Source: an uncultured Bacteroidales bacterium (GTDB taxonomy: Bacteria > Bacteroidota > Bacteroidia > Bacteroidales > UBA932). From it: a stretch of 64,000 nt of DNA. A program made the position numbers and the translations under genes. Shown one piece after another: positions 1-10,114 of the stretch. The notes under the pieces are model-generated. The model made no database searches and was not told the origin of the DNA. It was given only the letters and a program-made list of their open reading frames with translations. The stretch lies in assembly GCA_944323805.1 (NCBI GenBank), contig CALUTW010000002.1, forward strand, positions 143,659 through 207,658. Direction: 5' to 3'. Positions within the stretch are counted from its first letter, which is position 1, and the number at the start of each line of letters is the position of its first letter.

Positions 1-534
1 CGGGTCCCAATGGGCCGTCTGCACTCCCAGCACCCTTGAATTGAAGTCTATAGTGATGTCGAATGACGGCTTGTCGGCAGGCTCGATCCTGACCATTGAA
101 CCGGTATTCCCGTCGATGACCTCAACCGGGCTGTCTATCTCGATATAATGGCGTGGGGCATCCTGCTCCACTATCCCTCCTTTCCATATCGCATCGACAT
201 ATGGCTTGGCACTTCCGTCAAGGATAGGCACCTCCGCATTGTCTATCTCGACAAGCGCATTGTCTATGCCCATTCCGGTAAGTGCGGACATCAGATGCTC
301 TATCGTAATGACCGACACCCCGTCAGCAGCTGTAATGGTCGTGCTTCTTGCTGTACTTGTGACATTCTCTGCGAGAGCCTCGACAACGGCATCTCTGCCT
401 ATATCTGTCCTGATGAATCTTATCCCATGTCCGACAGGAGCAGGATTGATTGTAACTGTAGCCACCTTGCCTGTATGCAGGCCCTTCCCTTCAAAACTGA
501 AGCTTTTCCTGACTGTCTGTTGCATCTGTATCAT
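1..534 (-). CDS. lpxC: UDP-3-O-acyl-N-acetylglucosamine deacetylase LpxC, N-terminal part (runs off the left edge)
   Basis: Zinc deacetylase that performs the committed step of lipid A synthesis in the cytoplasm. The 178 visible residues, read on the minus strand, begin MIQMQQTVRKSFSFEGKGLH and carry the LpxC N-terminal signature GKGLHTG, followed by TIEHLMSAL, whose His is one of the zinc ligands, and the DNAEVPILDGSA segment. The remaining zinc ligands and catalytic residues lie beyond the window. In Bacteroidota LpxC is commonly fused to FabZ (3-hydroxyacyl-ACP dehydratase); whether that holds here cannot be seen. The start could also be the second ATG at 525. It lies 48 nt downstream of lpxD on the same strand and is probably cotranscribed with it. 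Identity is secure; only the C-terminal composition is unknown. Confidence 0.95.
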   Translation of the reverse strand, partial: MIQMQQTVRKSFSFEGKGLHTGKVATVTINPAPVGHGIRFIRTDIGRDAVVEALAENVTSTARSTTITAADGVSVITIEHLMSALTGMGIDNALVEIDNAEVPILDGSAKPYVDAIWKGGIVEQDAPRHYIEIDSPVEVIDGNTGSMVRIEPADKPSFDITIDFNSRVLGVQTAHWDP

Positions 535-582
535 TCTATAAGTCAAATCGAGCGGTAAAGGTAATCAAAAATTCTTTCTGTG

Positions 583-1578
583 CTATTTTTTTTCAGAAGC
601 GCCCTGCTTGAAGATGGCATAGCATTTCAGATAGTCCTTATATGGTATGGCCGGTGTCCCGAGGAAAGCCTGACCGCCTTTCCTGATGCTGCCGAGGACT
701 CCGGACTGTGCCCCGAATGACGTATTGTCCGCTATCGTTATATGACCGGCGATGCCGACCTGGCCGCCGAGGACACAATGCCTGCCTATCTTGGTCGAAC
801 CTGCGATACCGCTCTGGGCTGCGATGACAGTATTCTCCCCTATCTCCACATTATGTGCAATCTGACAGAGATTGTCGATCTTGACACCGTTACCTATTAT
901 TGTAGAGCCCATCTGGGACTTGTCTATCGTCGTGTTGGCACCTATTTCCACATCATCCCCGATGACCACATTCCCGGTATGCTCGATCTTCCTGTAGCTG
1001 CCGTCCTCAAGCGGGGCGAACCCGAATCCGTCAGCCCCTATCACGGCATTTGAATGGATGATGACATTGTTCCCTATCTCCATGCCCGGATATATGCGCA
1101 CGCCAGGATATATGATGCACCTCGAACCTATCTTCACATCGTCTCCTATATAGACATTCTCGCTGATCCTGGTATAGTCCCCGACCACGGTCCGCCTCCC
1201 CACGTAGCTGAAGTTCCCGAGATACACCTTCTTCCCGAGCCTTGTCGACAGGAATCTCTTCGACCTCAGACCGCGGTATCTCCTGTATGACCTCTTACGG
1301 GCAGTCACGTATTCAAGCAGCTGTGCAATGGAGGCATAGGCATTCTCCACCCTTATCATCGTGGCTTTTACCGGCTTCTGCGGAACAAAAGAACTGTTCA
1401 CTATGATTATGTCCGCATTGCACTCATATACATAATGCTCATATTTCGGGTTTGCGAAAAAACATATCGTGCCGGGCTTGCCGTTCTCTATCCTCGCGAA
1501 AGCGGAAATCTTTGCATCAGGGTTCCCATCCACAGTCCCGTTCAGGATCTCCGCTATTTCTTTTGCCTTAAACTCCAT
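583..1578 (-). CDS. lpxD: UDP-3-O-(3-hydroxyacyl)glucosamine N-acyltransferase LpxD
   Basis: Transfers a 3-hydroxyacyl chain from ACP to the 2-amino group of UDP-3-O-acyl-glucosamine, the step after LpxC in lipid A synthesis. The 331-residue protein has the small N-terminal uridine-binding domain (about 1-100) and then a left-handed beta-helix of hexapeptide repeats (about 115-320, for example [19 protein letters not shown]). The family segment ADGFGF is at 182-187, and the catalytic His is in QIAHNV at about residue 242. Length is normal for the family. It precedes lpxC in the direction of transcription and diverges from the rimP operon. The ATG at 1578 is the natural start. Confidence 0.96.
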   Translation of the reverse strand: MEFKAKEIAEILNGTVDGNPDAKISAFARIENGKPGTICFFANPKYEHYVYECNADIIIVNSSFVPQKPVKATMIRVENAYASIAQLLEYVTARKRSYRRYRGLRSKRFLSTRLGKKVYLGNFSYVGRRTVVGDYTRISENVYIGDDVKIGSRCIIYPGVRIYPGMEIGNNVIIHSNAVIGADGFGFAPLEDGSYRKIEHTGNVVIGDDVEIGANTTIDKSQMGSTIIGNGVKIDNLCQIAHNVEIGENTVIAAQSGIAGSTKIGRHCVLGGQVGIAGHITIADNTSFGAQSGVLGSIRKGGQAFLGTPAIPYKDYLKCYAIFKQGASEKK

Positions 1579-1677
1579 AGTTTCAGAGATTACAGTTCAG
1601 TTATCAAATTGCCTTCGAATCAAAAATTTTACAAAATAAATACATTTACGGCTATTTACGAAATTAATATCAAAATT

Positions 1678-1708
1678 TTTGATATTGAAAAAATACTTCG
1701 TACATTTG
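1678..1708 (+). promoter_or_regulatory. Bacteroidota-type housekeeping promoter for rimP-nusA-infB
   Basis: TTTG at 1678-1681 and TACATTTG at 1701-1708 are separated by 19 nt. This is an exact fit to the Bacteroides -33 TTTG / -7 TAnnTTTG promoter. Transcription should start near 1713-1716, giving a leader of about 60 nt before the rimP ATG. Confidence 0.8.
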
Positions 1709-1727
1709 CGCCGTGAGCATGATTTCA

Positions 1728-1751
1728 GGGGACGGGCAGTCCCCTTATTTT
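1728..1751 (+). terminator. Hairpin with U-rich tail in the rimP leader (possible attenuator)
   Basis: GGGGAC (1728-1733) pairs perfectly with GTCCCC (1739-1744) around a 5-nt loop and is followed by TTATTTTG. This has the shape of a small intrinsic terminator placed between the predicted transcription start and the rimP ATG at 1775. In E. coli the equivalent rimP-nusA operon has leader terminators acted on by NusA; an analogous attenuation role here is inference. Confidence 0.5.
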
Positions 1752-1774
1752 GTATATATAAGTCCACTGGCAAA

Positions 1775-2239
1775 ATGAACACTACAGAAATACAAGATGC
1801 AATAAGCGAAGCAATCGTTGCACGCGGACTATTTATTGTTGAAATAAACATCAGCGCAGACAACGACATCGAGATAACCGTCGAATCCGAGAAAGGGGAA
1901 GTCACTCTCGATGACTGCGTTGAGATAAACGGGGTGTTCGAGTCGAAGTTCGACAGGGAGAAGGAGGACTACTCGCTCACGGTAACCTCGGCAGGGCTCG
2001 ACAGGCCGTTCAAGGTGCCTGGACAGTTCCGGAAAGCAATAGGCACGAAAGTGGAGGTGGCGATGAAGGGAGGACGGAAGATGGTCGCCGAACTCACGGG
2101 GGCAGATGAAGAAAGCATTACAGTGAGATACACGGCCAAAGAGGCTGTCGAAGGCAAGAAGAAGAAAGAACTTGTCGAGCACAATGACCGGATTCCGATG
2201 GAGAATGTGAATTCAGTGCGTCCATTCCTCGAATTCTGA
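1775..2239 (+). CDS. rimP: Ribosome maturation factor RimP
   Basis: Small protein needed for late assembly of the 30S subunit. The 154-residue product begins MNTTEIQDAISEAIVARG and contains the RimP core: an alpha/beta N-terminal domain with VTLDDCVEIN and YSLTVTSAGLDRPF (the family's EVSSPGLDRPL-like motif), then a C-terminal Sm-like barrel from about residue 90. An upstream in-frame extension to 1679 overlaps the promoter and is not credible. It is followed after 52 nt by nusA and then infB, the conserved bacterial order. The C-terminus has a lysine-rich GKKKKEL insertion. Confidence 0.94.
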   Translation: MNTTEIQDAISEAIVARGLFIVEINISADNDIEITVESEKGEVTLDDCVEINGVFESKFDREKEDYSLTVTSAGLDRPFKVPGQFRKAIGTKVEVAMKGGRKMVAELTGADEESITVRYTAKEAVEGKKKKELVEHNDRIPMENVNSVRPFLEF

Positions 2240-2291
2240 CAAGGGACGGACAGCCGCATATGTGAAAGGAAATAAGAAAACATAAAAGATA

Positions 2292-3539
2292 ATGGAAAAG
2301 ACAGAGTTAAAAGATGCATTTTCAGAGTTCAAGGATCTGAAGAACATTGACAGGGCAACAATGATGGGTGTTCTTGAGGATGTTTTCCGCACCCAGCTGG
2401 CAAAGACCTATGGTTCGGCCGACAATTTCGACATCATCATCAACATAGACAAGGGCGACTGCGAGATCTACTGGAACCGCGAAGTGGTCGACAAGGTGGA
2501 GGACCCGAACACGCAGATTGCGCTCTCCGAGGTCAACAAGGAGGACGATGAATACGAGATCGGCGAGACATATGCCACAAAGGTGGACATGAAGAGCTTC
2601 GGACGCAGGGGAATCCTCAACCTGAGGCAGAATCTCCAGGGAAGGATCATGGACATCGAGAAAGCCAACCTCTACAACAAGTACAACGCAAAGATAGGCG
2701 AGATATTTACCGGGGAGGTATACCAGACCTGGGCAAAGGAAGTGCTCATACTGGATGAAGACGGCAACGAGTTGAGGCTGCCGAAATCGGAGCAGATACC
2801 CGGCGAGCACTTCAAGAAGAACGACACTGTGAGGGCAATAATCAAAAGTGTCGAGATGAAGAACAACACGACCCCTTACATCGTGCTGTCAAGGACATCC
2901 AACGAGTTCCTCGAAAAGCTGTTCGAGCAGGAAGTGCCGGAAATCTATGACGGCCTCATCACAATCAAGAAGGTGGTGCGCATCCCTGGCGAGCGTGCAA
3001 AGGTGGCCGTGGAGTCCTATGATGAGAGAATCGACCCGATAGGCGCCTGCATCGGAGTAAAGGGTGCAAGGATCATAGGTATCGTACGCGAGCTCAGGAA
3101 CGAGAACATTGACGTGCTCCAGTGGACCGGCAACACCCAGCTGCTCATCCAGAGGGCCCTCAACCCAGCGAAGATATCGTCAATCGACCTCGGGGACGGG
3201 ACAGACAAGATCAAGGTATACATGCAGCCTGACGAGGTAAAGAAAGGAATCGGCAAGGGCGGATGCAACATCAAGCTTGCAAGCATGCTCGTCGGACGCG
3301 AGATCGAGGTATGGAGAGAGCTTCCTAAGCAGGATGAGGAAGGAGAGGAAGACGTGCTCCTCAGCGAATTCAGCAACGAGATTGACCAGTGGATCATCGA
3401 CAAGCTCGAGTCAATCGGATGCGACACCGCCAAAAGCGTACTCGCCCTTTCGGAAAGCGACATCGCCAAAAGGGCCGACCTCGAAGACGAGACAGTCGCC
3501 GAGGTATTCAGGATACTGAAGGCCGAATTCGAAGACTGA
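2292..3539 (+). CDS. nusA: Transcription termination/antitermination factor NusA
   Basis: Binds RNA polymerase and nascent RNA and modulates pausing, termination and antitermination. The 415 residues show the N-terminal polymerase-binding domain (about 1-130, with a family-typical NLRQNLQGRIMDIEK helix), an S1 domain (about 135-200, GEIFTGEVYQTW onward) and two KH domains (about 205-345), including VRIPGERAKVAV, the DPIGACIGVKGARI loop and a GKGGCNIKLAS loop. A short C-terminal region with an HhH-like segment follows. There are no acidic AR repeats of the E. coli type, which is normal outside gammaproteobacteria. It is the second gene of the rimP operon. Confidence 0.97.
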   Translation: MEKTELKDAFSEFKDLKNIDRATMMGVLEDVFRTQLAKTYGSADNFDIIINIDKGDCEIYWNREVVDKVEDPNTQIALSEVNKEDDEYEIGETYATKVDMKSFGRRGILNLRQNLQGRIMDIEKANLYNKYNAKIGEIFTGEVYQTWAKEVLILDEDGNELRLPKSEQIPGEHFKKNDTVRAIIKSVEMKNNTTPYIVLSRTSNEFLEKLFEQEVPEIYDGLITIKKVVRIPGERAKVAVESYDERIDPIGACIGVKGARIIGIVRELRNENIDVLQWTGNTQLLIQRALNPAKISSIDLGDGTDKIKVYMQPDEVKKGIGKGGCNIKLASMLVGREIEVWRELPKQDEEGEEDVLLSEFSNEIDQWIIDKLESIGCDTAKSVLALSESDIAKRADLEDETVAEVFRILKAEFED

Positions 3540-3598
3540 TGACGGAGGAGCCGGAAGTTTCATGATTTTAAAAGACAAAGGGGTTAATTTATTTTTAT

Positions 3599-6478
3599 AT
3601 GAGTGAAATAAGACTTAGTAAACTTACAAAGCAATTCAATATCGGGCTCCAGACCCTCGTGGACTTCCTCAAGGAGAAAGGTGCCGAGGTAGAGCTGAAT
3701 CCTAATGCAAAGATTTCGGATTCATATCTTCCGGCAATTGAGGCCAAGTTCGGAGAGGAGCAGAAACTTAAGCAGGACTCGGAAAAAGTAGCCATAAAAC
3801 TCAAGGAAATCATCGAGATGGGTTCCAGGAAGAAGAATGTCGAAGAAGAGGAAGAGGAGGATGAGGAGCCTGTCAAGGAAATAATAATCAAAAGTACCGG
3901 CATTGCCCCGGAAGCTCCTCAGCCAGCCACTGAGACAGTGCAGAAGGAAGAGGAGACGGCACAGGCAGAACAGCCTGCAGCCGTGAATACCGAGGATGCT
4001 CCGGCTGTTGCCGGGCCTGCCGATATCCCGGAGCCGGCAAAGGAGGAAGGGACAGTCCCTGGACTCAAGATAGTGGACAAGATCGACCTTTCACAGTTCG
4101 ACAGGAAGAAAGGCCATCATCAGGAGAAGCCTCGCGAAGAGACGGCGGAGGAGAAGCATCAGGAATCGCCAGCGGCAACCGTTGAAACCCCTGCGGAGCC
4201 GCATGCAGAAGTAAAACCTGAGACACAGCCTGCTCCGGACAAGCCTGAAGAGACGAGGCATGAGCCAAGGGAGATAAAGCTTGAAGTGGAAAAGCTGCAG
4301 GGTCCTAAGATTGTAGACAAGATCGACCTTTCACAGTTCGACAGGAAAAAGAACAAGAAAAGGGAACGCATATCGAAAGGCGGAAGCCAGAAAGTGGATG
4401 TGTCCAAGGTCGGGACTGACCAGGACAACGGACAGGGCGCCGGGAAGAAGGACAAGAACAAGAAGGCCCGGAATGACGGGCGCAAGGACAACAGGCAGGA
4501 GCAGGGCTCCGGAAAGAACAGGAACAGGCATGACCGTTTCAAGCCTGCAATGACCGAGGCCGAGCAGGAGGAGATGCAGAAGGAAATCCAGAAGCAGATC
4601 AAGGAGACCTATGCCAAGATGAACGAGAGCAAGTCCAAGAACAACTTCGGGGCAAAGCACAGAAGGGAGAAGAGAGAGCTTGCATCCCAGAAGATGCACG
4701 AGGAGATGGAGCAGATGGAGCTCGAGAAGAAGATTCTCAAGGTAACGGAATTCGTCACGGCAAACGACCTTGCAACAATGATGAACATACCTGTTACCCA
4801 GGTAATTGCAGCATGTATGAGTCTCGGCCTGATGGTATCCATCAACCAGAGGCTCGATGCAGAGACCATCGTGCTTGTCGCGGAAGAGTTCGGATATGAG
4901 ATTGAATTCGTTACCGCTGAACTCTCAGAGACCGTCGAGCAGGAGACAGACAGTGAGGAAGACCTCGTACCGAGGCCTCCGGTAATCACGGTAATGGGTC
5001 ATGTCGACCACGGAAAGACATCCCTGCTCGACCATATAAGGAATTCGAATGTCATAGCGGGAGAGGCAGGAGGAATCACGCAGCATATCGGTGCCTACAA
5101 TGTCAAGCTCCCTGACGGGAAGAGGATAACATTCCTCGACACTCCTGGACACGAGGCATTCACGGCCATGCGTGCCAGAGGAGCGAAGATGACAGACCTT
5201 GCCATCATCATCATCGCTGCGGATGATGCCATAATGCCGCAGACAGTCGAAGCAATCAACCATGCCCAGGCTGCCGGCGTACCTATGATATTTGCCATCA
5301 ACAAGATAGACAAGCCTGGAGCAAATCCGGACAAGATACGCGAGCAGCTTGCCAACATGAACCTGCTTGTCGAGGACTGGGGCGGGAAATACCAGTGCCA
5401 GGAAATATCGGCAAAGAAGGGCATAAATGTCGACAAGCTTCTTGACAAGGTCCTTCTCGAGGCCGAGTTGCTCGACCTGAAGGCCAATCCACGGAGAAAG
5501 GCGGTCGGAGCTGTCATCGAATCATCCCTGGACAAGGGCCGGGGCTACCTTGCTACGGTACTCGTACAGAACGGGACGCTGCATGTCGGCGACATAATGC
5601 TGAGCGGATGCTACACCGGACGTGTCAAGGCCATGTTCAATGAACGTGGACAGAAGGTCGACGAGGCAGGTCCGTCAACACCTGTATCAGTGCTGGGACT
5701 TAACGGGGCACCTACCGCAGGCGAGACATTCAATGTGATGTCCGATGAAAAGGAGGCAAAGGAGATTGCCAACAAGCGCGAGCAGCTGCTGAGAATCCAG
5801 GGCATCAAGACACAGAAGCACATGACTCTCGAAGAGATCGGACGCCGTATCGCAATCGGGAACTTCAAGGAACTCAACATCATCGTCAAAGGAGATGTGG
5901 ACGGTTCCGTGGAAGCCCTCTCGGACTCATTGCTCAAGCTCTCGACGGAGGAAGTACGCGTCAATGTAATCCACAAGGCAGTCGGTGCCGTATCCGAGTC
6001 CGATGTCCTTCTGGCAGCCGCATCGGATGCCATCATCATCGGATTCCAGGTACGTCCATCAGCCAACGCCCGCAAGCTTGCCGAGAAAGAGTCCATTGAA
6101 ATCAGGCTCTACTCAGTCATCTACGATGCCATCAACGAGGTCAAGAGCGGTATTGAAGGCATGCTTGCACCTGAAGAGAAAGAAGAGGTTACCGGTACTG
6201 CGGAAGTCAAGGAACTCTTCAAGATATCCAAGGTCGGCACAATCGCCGGATGCATCGTCAAGGAGGGCAAGCTGAACAGGACATCCAAGGTCCGCGTCAT
6301 CAGGGACGGCATTGTGGTGTACACAGGCGAGCTCGGCTCCCTCAAGAGATTCAAGGACGATGTCAAAGAGGTTGTGACCGGAATGGACTGCGGTCTGAAT
6401 ATCAATGGATACAACGACATCAAGGTCGGGGACAATATCGAGGCATACAATGTAATCGAAGTCAAGAGGACATTGTAG
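3599..6478 (+). CDS. infB: Translation initiation factor IF-2
   Basis: GTPase that places initiator tRNA on the 30S subunit and promotes subunit joining. The 959-residue protein has an N-terminal IF2_N helix ([20 protein letters not shown]), then a long charged low-complexity region (about 80-400) rich in Glu, Pro, Ala and Lys. A second IF2_N-like segment lies at about 380-450. The GTPase domain has G1 GHVDHGKT (about 467), DTPGHE (about 514) and NKID (about 567). Domains II, III and IV complete the protein. The linker contains two copies of [15 protein letters not shown] 80 residues apart. Third gene of the operon, followed by a strong terminator. Confidence 0.98.
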   Translation: MSEIRLSKLTKQFNIGLQTLVDFLKEKGAEVELNPNAKISDSYLPAIEAKFGEEQKLKQDSEKVAIKLKEIIEMGSRKKNVEEEEEEDEEPVKEIIIKSTGIAPEAPQPATETVQKEEETAQAEQPAAVNTEDAPAVAGPADIPEPAKEEGTVPGLKIVDKIDLSQFDRKKGHHQEKPREETAEEKHQESPAATVETPAEPHAEVKPETQPAPDKPEETRHEPREIKLEVEKLQGPKIVDKIDLSQFDRKKNKKRERISKGGSQKVDVSKVGTDQDNGQGAGKKDKNKKARNDGRKDNRQEQGSGKNRNRHDRFKPAMTEAEQEEMQKEIQKQIKETYAKMNESKSKNNFGAKHRREKRELASQKMHEEMEQMELEKKILKVTEFVTANDLATMMNIPVTQVIAACMSLGLMVSINQRLDAETIVLVAEEFGYEIEFVTAELSETVEQETDSEEDLVPRPPVITVMGHVDHGKTSLLDHIRNSNVIAGEAGGITQHIGAYNVKLPDGKRITFLDTPGHEAFTAMRARGAKMTDLAIIIIAADDAIMPQTVEAINHAQAAGVPMIFAINKIDKPGANPDKIREQLANMNLLVEDWGGKYQCQEISAKKGINVDKLLDKVLLEAELLDLKANPRRKAVGAVIESSLDKGRGYLATVLVQNGTLHVGDIMLSGCYTGRVKAMFNERGQKVDEAGPSTPVSVLGLNGAPTAGETFNVMSDEKEAKEIANKREQLLRIQGIKTQKHMTLEEIGRRIAIGNFKELNIIVKGDVDGSVEALSDSLLKLSTEEVRVNVIHKAVGAVSESDVLLAAASDAIIIGFQVRPSANARKLAEKESIEIRLYSVIYDAINEVKSGIEGMLAPEEKEEVTGTAEVKELFKISKVGTIAGCIVKEGKLNRTSKVRVIRDGIVVYTGELGSLKRFKDDVKEVVTGMDCGLNINGYNDIKVGDNIEAYNVIEVKRTL
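4076..4347 (+). repeat. Duplicated 32-nt segment inside infB
   Basis: Positions 4076-4107 and 4316-4347 are identical over 32 nt, exactly 240 nt apart and in the same frame. Both encode [11 protein letters not shown] in the disordered linker of IF-2. Flanking codons (LKIVDK versus PKIVDK) are related but differ, so this looks like an old in-frame duplication of a linear motif under selection at protein level. Confidence 0.85.
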
Positions 6479-6507
6479 ACCCGGGACTGAATTCCCGTAA
6501 TAAAGAC

Positions 6508-6548
6508 AAGAAGCCGACTAAAAAAGAGTACTTTTTAGTCGGCTTCTT
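6508..6548. terminator. Strong bidirectional intrinsic terminator between infB and the GH3 gene
   Basis: A perfect 17-bp inverted repeat: AAGAAGCCGACTAAAAA (6508-6524) and its complement (6532-6548) around a 7-nt loop. The A-rich and T-rich edges give a U-tract in either direction, suiting the convergent genes infB (+) and GH3 (-). Confidence 0.9.
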
Positions 6549-6561
6549 GCAGCTATGTCAA

Positions 6562-8814
6562 TCAGTCCGCTACGACAGAGAATGACACCGGTTCTCCTGA
6601 CACGCTGTCGCCTGCAACCCATAGATGGAAGTCGCCGGGCTCCACCTTTCTTGTCATGTCAAGTCCGTAGAATGCCAGGTCCTGCACCGGAAGCTCGAAT
6701 GTGTATTCCCCGCTCTCTCCTGGCGCCAGGCTTATCCTTCTGAAGCCCTTGAGTTCCTTTACCGGACGGGCGGATGAGCCTACAAGGTCCCTGACATACA
6801 GCTGGGCAACCTCAGTCGCTGCATACCGGCCTGTATTCGTGAGAGTGAAGGTCACTCTTATGACGTCATCAGGAGAATATTCCTGCCTGTCGAGGACAGG
6901 GGCAGAATACCCGAATTCCGTATAGGACAAGCCATATCCGAACGGATAAAGCGGATAGAAGCCACAGTCAAGCATGTATGAGGTATTGCCGAGCGAAGTC
7001 TGTGATGCCTCGCGCGGGATATCATACAGCATGGTCTCCGTCCCTCTGAATGGACGTCCGGTGTTATTGTGGCTATAGTAGCATGGTACCTGTCCGGAAG
7101 CTGCCGGGAATGTCGCAGGAAGTTTCCCGCTCGGGACTGCCTTTCCGAAAAGCAGGTCTGCTATTGCAGGTCCTCCCATGGTCCCTGGATGGAATGAGAA
7201 CAGTATGGCATCGGCAACCCGGGACTCCTCGTCAAGCACCAGTGGCCGCCCTGCCATTACTGTAAGCACCAGAGGCTTTCCGGTTGCAGCAAGCGCTGCT
7301 ATCATCTTCCGCTGGTCTCCCTTGAGCGTAATGTCGGCCAGACAATGCGCCTCGCCTGACAGGATGGCCTCTTCCCCCATGAAAGCAAGGATTACATCCG
7401 CCTTACGGGCAGCGGCAACTGCGGCAGCGATCCCCCGCTGGCTGAATTCCCTGCTATATGTCAGCCCTGGCTCATATATGACCTCGACATCATCCCCGTA
7501 CATCTCCCGGATGGCGACAAGCGGAGTGACCGTACACTCCTTCTGCCCGTCAAATGTCCATGTCCCCATCTGATCATGAGGAGCATCGGCCATAGGCCCT
7601 GTGACAAGGATCCTGCGGACCCGGGAAATATCCACCGGAAGCACCCCTTCATTCCTGAGCAGGATTGCGCTCTCGAGAGCCGTCCTATAGGCAGCATCCA
7701 TGATTGAATCATTGTACTGCACTTCCGCAGCCCTGTCCACATCCACATAAGGATTATCGAACAGTCCGAGACGGCTCTTGATTCTCAAGATATTGCGTAC
7801 CGCATTATCGATATCTTTCTCCTTTACGGCTCCGGATGCCACAAGTTCCTCAAGATGTGCCGTAAACACATGGGACATCATATCCATATCCACCCCTGAA
7901 TTAAGGGCTATGCTTGCCGCATCCTTTCCGTCACGGGCAAATCCATGCTGGATCATTTCCGCAGCAGACGCCCAGTCAGTCACGACAAAGCCGTCAAAGC
8001 CCCATTCATCCCGGAGCACATCCTTGAGCAGGAATGCATTTCCGGTGCCGGGAACACCGTCGTTATCATTGAATGAAGTCATCAATGTCATCGCACCGGC
8101 CTTGACTGCCGCCTCGAAAGGAGGGAGATACACATTCCGGAGAGCACGCGGCGGAATATATGTCGAGTTATAGTCACGTCCGGATTCGGACGCGCCATAC
8201 CCGACAAAATGCTTTACGCATGCGGCAAGAGATGTCGAGTCGCTGCAGTCTCCCTGATAGCCCCTTACCATGGAGGCCCCCATTACTGCATTAAGATAGG
8301 TATCCTCGCCGCTGCTTTCCGCAATACGTCCCCACCTGGCATCTCTGGACACATCAACCATCGGGGAGAATGTCCAGCGGATACCGCTGGCTGTCGCCTC
8401 CTGTGCCGTAAGTCTGGCTCCGTACCGTACAAGCTCAGGGTCAAAGGTCGAAGCCATGCCGAGAGGTATCGGAAAGACTGTACGGAACCCGTGGATAATG
8501 TCGCGCGCCACAAGGAGAGGTATGCCGAGACGGCTCTCTTCCATGGCAATACGCTGATATTCATTTATGATTTCCGGATTTACCTCATTGAGTATGGAGC
8601 CTGCCGCACCATTACGGACCGCCGCCTCCATATCCGGTGTCAGACCGGCGACGGAAAGCTGGTTCATCTGCCCGATCTTCTCCTGCAGTGTCATCTGCGA
8701 AAGCAGCCTCTCAATCCTTGCATCCTCCTCCGTGCGACTGCATCCTGCAGCAAACAGGGACATTGCCAGCAGACATGCTGAAACATATGAAGAATTTCGC
8801 ATAGTGAATTTCAT
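6562..8814 (-). CDS. Glycoside hydrolase family 3 beta-glucosidase (BglX-like lipoprotein)
   Basis: Exo-acting beta-glucosidase that would release glucose from the ends of beta-glucan oligosaccharides. The 750-residue product has a lipoprotein signal ending LFAAGC (Cys25). The GH3 N-terminal TIM barrel carries the family marks RWGRIAESSGED (160-171) and KHF (201-203), and the catalytic nucleophile Asp280 is in VVTDW. The GH3 C-terminal sandwich follows, then a fibronectin type III-like domain (about 655-745, LTNTGRYAATEVAQLYV). It is the last gene of the PUL on the minus strand, 9 nt after the GH128-like gene, and ends at the shared terminator. An internal ATG at 8802 is an alternative start. 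Confidence 0.94.
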   Translation of the reverse strand: MKFTMRNSSYVSACLLAMSLFAAGCSRTEEDARIERLLSQMTLQEKIGQMNQLSVAGLTPDMEAAVRNGAAGSILNEVNPEIINEYQRIAMEESRLGIPLLVARDIIHGFRTVFPIPLGMASTFDPELVRYGARLTAQEATASGIRWTFSPMVDVSRDARWGRIAESSGEDTYLNAVMGASMVRGYQGDCSDSTSLAACVKHFVGYGASESGRDYNSTYIPPRALRNVYLPPFEAAVKAGAMTLMTSFNDNDGVPGTGNAFLLKDVLRDEWGFDGFVVTDWASAAEMIQHGFARDGKDAASIALNSGVDMDMMSHVFTAHLEELVASGAVKEKDIDNAVRNILRIKSRLGLFDNPYVDVDRAAEVQYNDSIMDAAYRTALESAILLRNEGVLPVDISRVRRILVTGPMADAPHDQMGTWTFDGQKECTVTPLVAIREMYGDDVEVIYEPGLTYSREFSQRGIAAAVAAARKADVILAFMGEEAILSGEAHCLADITLKGDQRKMIAALAATGKPLVLTVMAGRPLVLDEESRVADAILFSFHPGTMGGPAIADLLFGKAVPSGKLPATFPAASGQVPCYYSHNNTGRPFRGTETMLYDIPREASQTSLGNTSYMLDCGFYPLYPFGYGLSYTEFGYSAPVLDRQEYSPDDVIRVTFTLTNTGRYAATEVAQLYVRDLVGSSARPVKELKGFRRISLAPGESGEYTFELPVQDLAFYGLDMTRKVEPGDFHLWVAGDSVSGEPVSFSVVAD

Positions 8815-8823
8815 TTGTATTGA

Positions 8824-10107
8824 TTACTTGTTCAGCCGCAACCAGTTAAGGCATATCGACCATGCATCGGTACCGGCAAGACGGATAGTCCTGACTCCTG
8901 CGGGAAGCTCGATTTCAACCTTACCTGTTGCCCATCCGTTGTCAGTATCGGGCAGGTCCACCATTTCTGCCTGCTGGCTGCCGTCGGCCGACAATGCCAT
9001 GGCGGTGGCATACGATGTCCTGTACCTGAACTCAAGCGTATATACTCCGGCTTCCGGGATATCCGCCAGATATTCCACCCAGGTATTCTCCTTCAGGTCG
9101 AAAAGTTCAAGTATCCCCGACACGTCTGTCACAGGACGGAGATGGACAGCTCCTGAGACGGCACAATAATGCTCGGCCGGGATGACTGTCCCGGGTCCGT
9201 AGGCGACATCCTTGTCCTGGGTGGACATATTGACAAACACCTTCCCGAGATCTGTCAGTTCTATAGGGGAACGCGAAGTCAGGAGTTCATTATTGATGCT
9301 CTGGAGAGGTCCCCCGCGCGGAATGAACCACGCATAGCGGAAGACATCATCGTCCGACTCGAGGTAATTGATGGCCTCGACCATGAAATTCATCTGGGAG
9401 ACCGCCGAGACTGTTCCGCCTGTTGTCGAACAGAACTCTGTCAGCCATATGGGCTTCCCGTATTTCTTGAAGCCCGCGATATAGTCTTTCAGGGCCGTGA
9501 GAGTATTCATATAGCAATGGACAGCTATGCCGTCTATGTCATCGAGCGACACACCCGGCTGCTGCAGGAACTCGTCCATCCATTTCCACGGGTCGCTGTA
9601 GCCTTCAAGTGTCCCGTAATTCATTGCCGGGGATATGAGCTTCATCCCTACTTCATCGGCAAGAGCCACTATATCCGGCCAGAGTTCAGCGGCTGCCGCC
9701 GGTGTCATATTGGCCTGATCCCTGAGGTTGGGCTCATTGAACGCAAGGATATAGCCCGCTTCGGGATGGGAGCTCTTGTATGACCGGATATTGTCCGGAT
9801 TATAGTTCCCGTTCCATATCATGGGGCAGAAGTCTATGCCATATTCCGACAGATACCTGTCGACCTCAGCCCCGGGGACATTCGATGACCAGTCATAATA
9901 CCATGACACTGCGTCCCCCAGCAGAGGGAAATCATACGACGGGAGCTGTGCAAAATTGAAGCATACCCCCCGTTTTGCACTCCGGGACTGCAATGTCCCG
10001 TATTCCACGATGTCTTCCCCGCCGGGCAACGTATCCCCTCCGCCGTTCTTCTCGCAGGAAAGGCACATAAGTGAAATGAGCGCTATAGGCAGAAGATAAA
10101 CCTTCAT
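8824..10107 (-). CDS. Putative endo-beta-1,3-glucanase lipoprotein, GH128-like catalytic core with C-terminal beta-sandwich
   Basis: The 427-residue lipoprotein has a signal ending CLSC (Cys18). Residues about 45-300 match the glycosyl-hydrolase catalytic-core fold of GH128: LAFNEPN with the likely acid/base Glu125, a GIAVHCYM strand near 193-200, and IWLTEF with the likely nucleophile Glu224. The C-terminal 110 residues look like a carbohydrate-binding beta-sandwich of CBM6/35 type, ending SICLNWLRLNK. GH128 enzymes characterised so far act on beta-1,3-glucans, matching the neighbouring GH16 and GH3 genes. GH158, another fold found in beta-1,3-glucan PULs, is the main alternative. Spacing to the GH16 gene is 7 nt, so they are surely cotranscribed. 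Confidence 0.75.
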   Translation of the reverse strand: MKVYLLPIALISLMCLSCEKNGGGDTLPGGEDIVEYGTLQSRSAKRGVCFNFAQLPSYDFPLLGDAVSWYYDWSSNVPGAEVDRYLSEYGIDFCPMIWNGNYNPDNIRSYKSSHPEAGYILAFNEPNLRDQANMTPAAAAELWPDIVALADEVGMKLISPAMNYGTLEGYSDPWKWMDEFLQQPGVSLDDIDGIAVHCYMNTLTALKDYIAGFKKYGKPIWLTEFCSTTGGTVSAVSQMNFMVEAINYLESDDDVFRYAWFIPRGGPLQSINNELLTSRSPIELTDLGKVFVNMSTQDKDVAYGPGTVIPAEHYCAVSGAVHLRPVTDVSGILELFDLKENTWVEYLADIPEAGVYTLEFRYRTSYATAMALSADGSQQAEMVDLPDTDNGWATGKVEIELPAGVRTIRLAGTDAWSICLNWLRLNK

Positions 10108-10114
10108 GATACTG

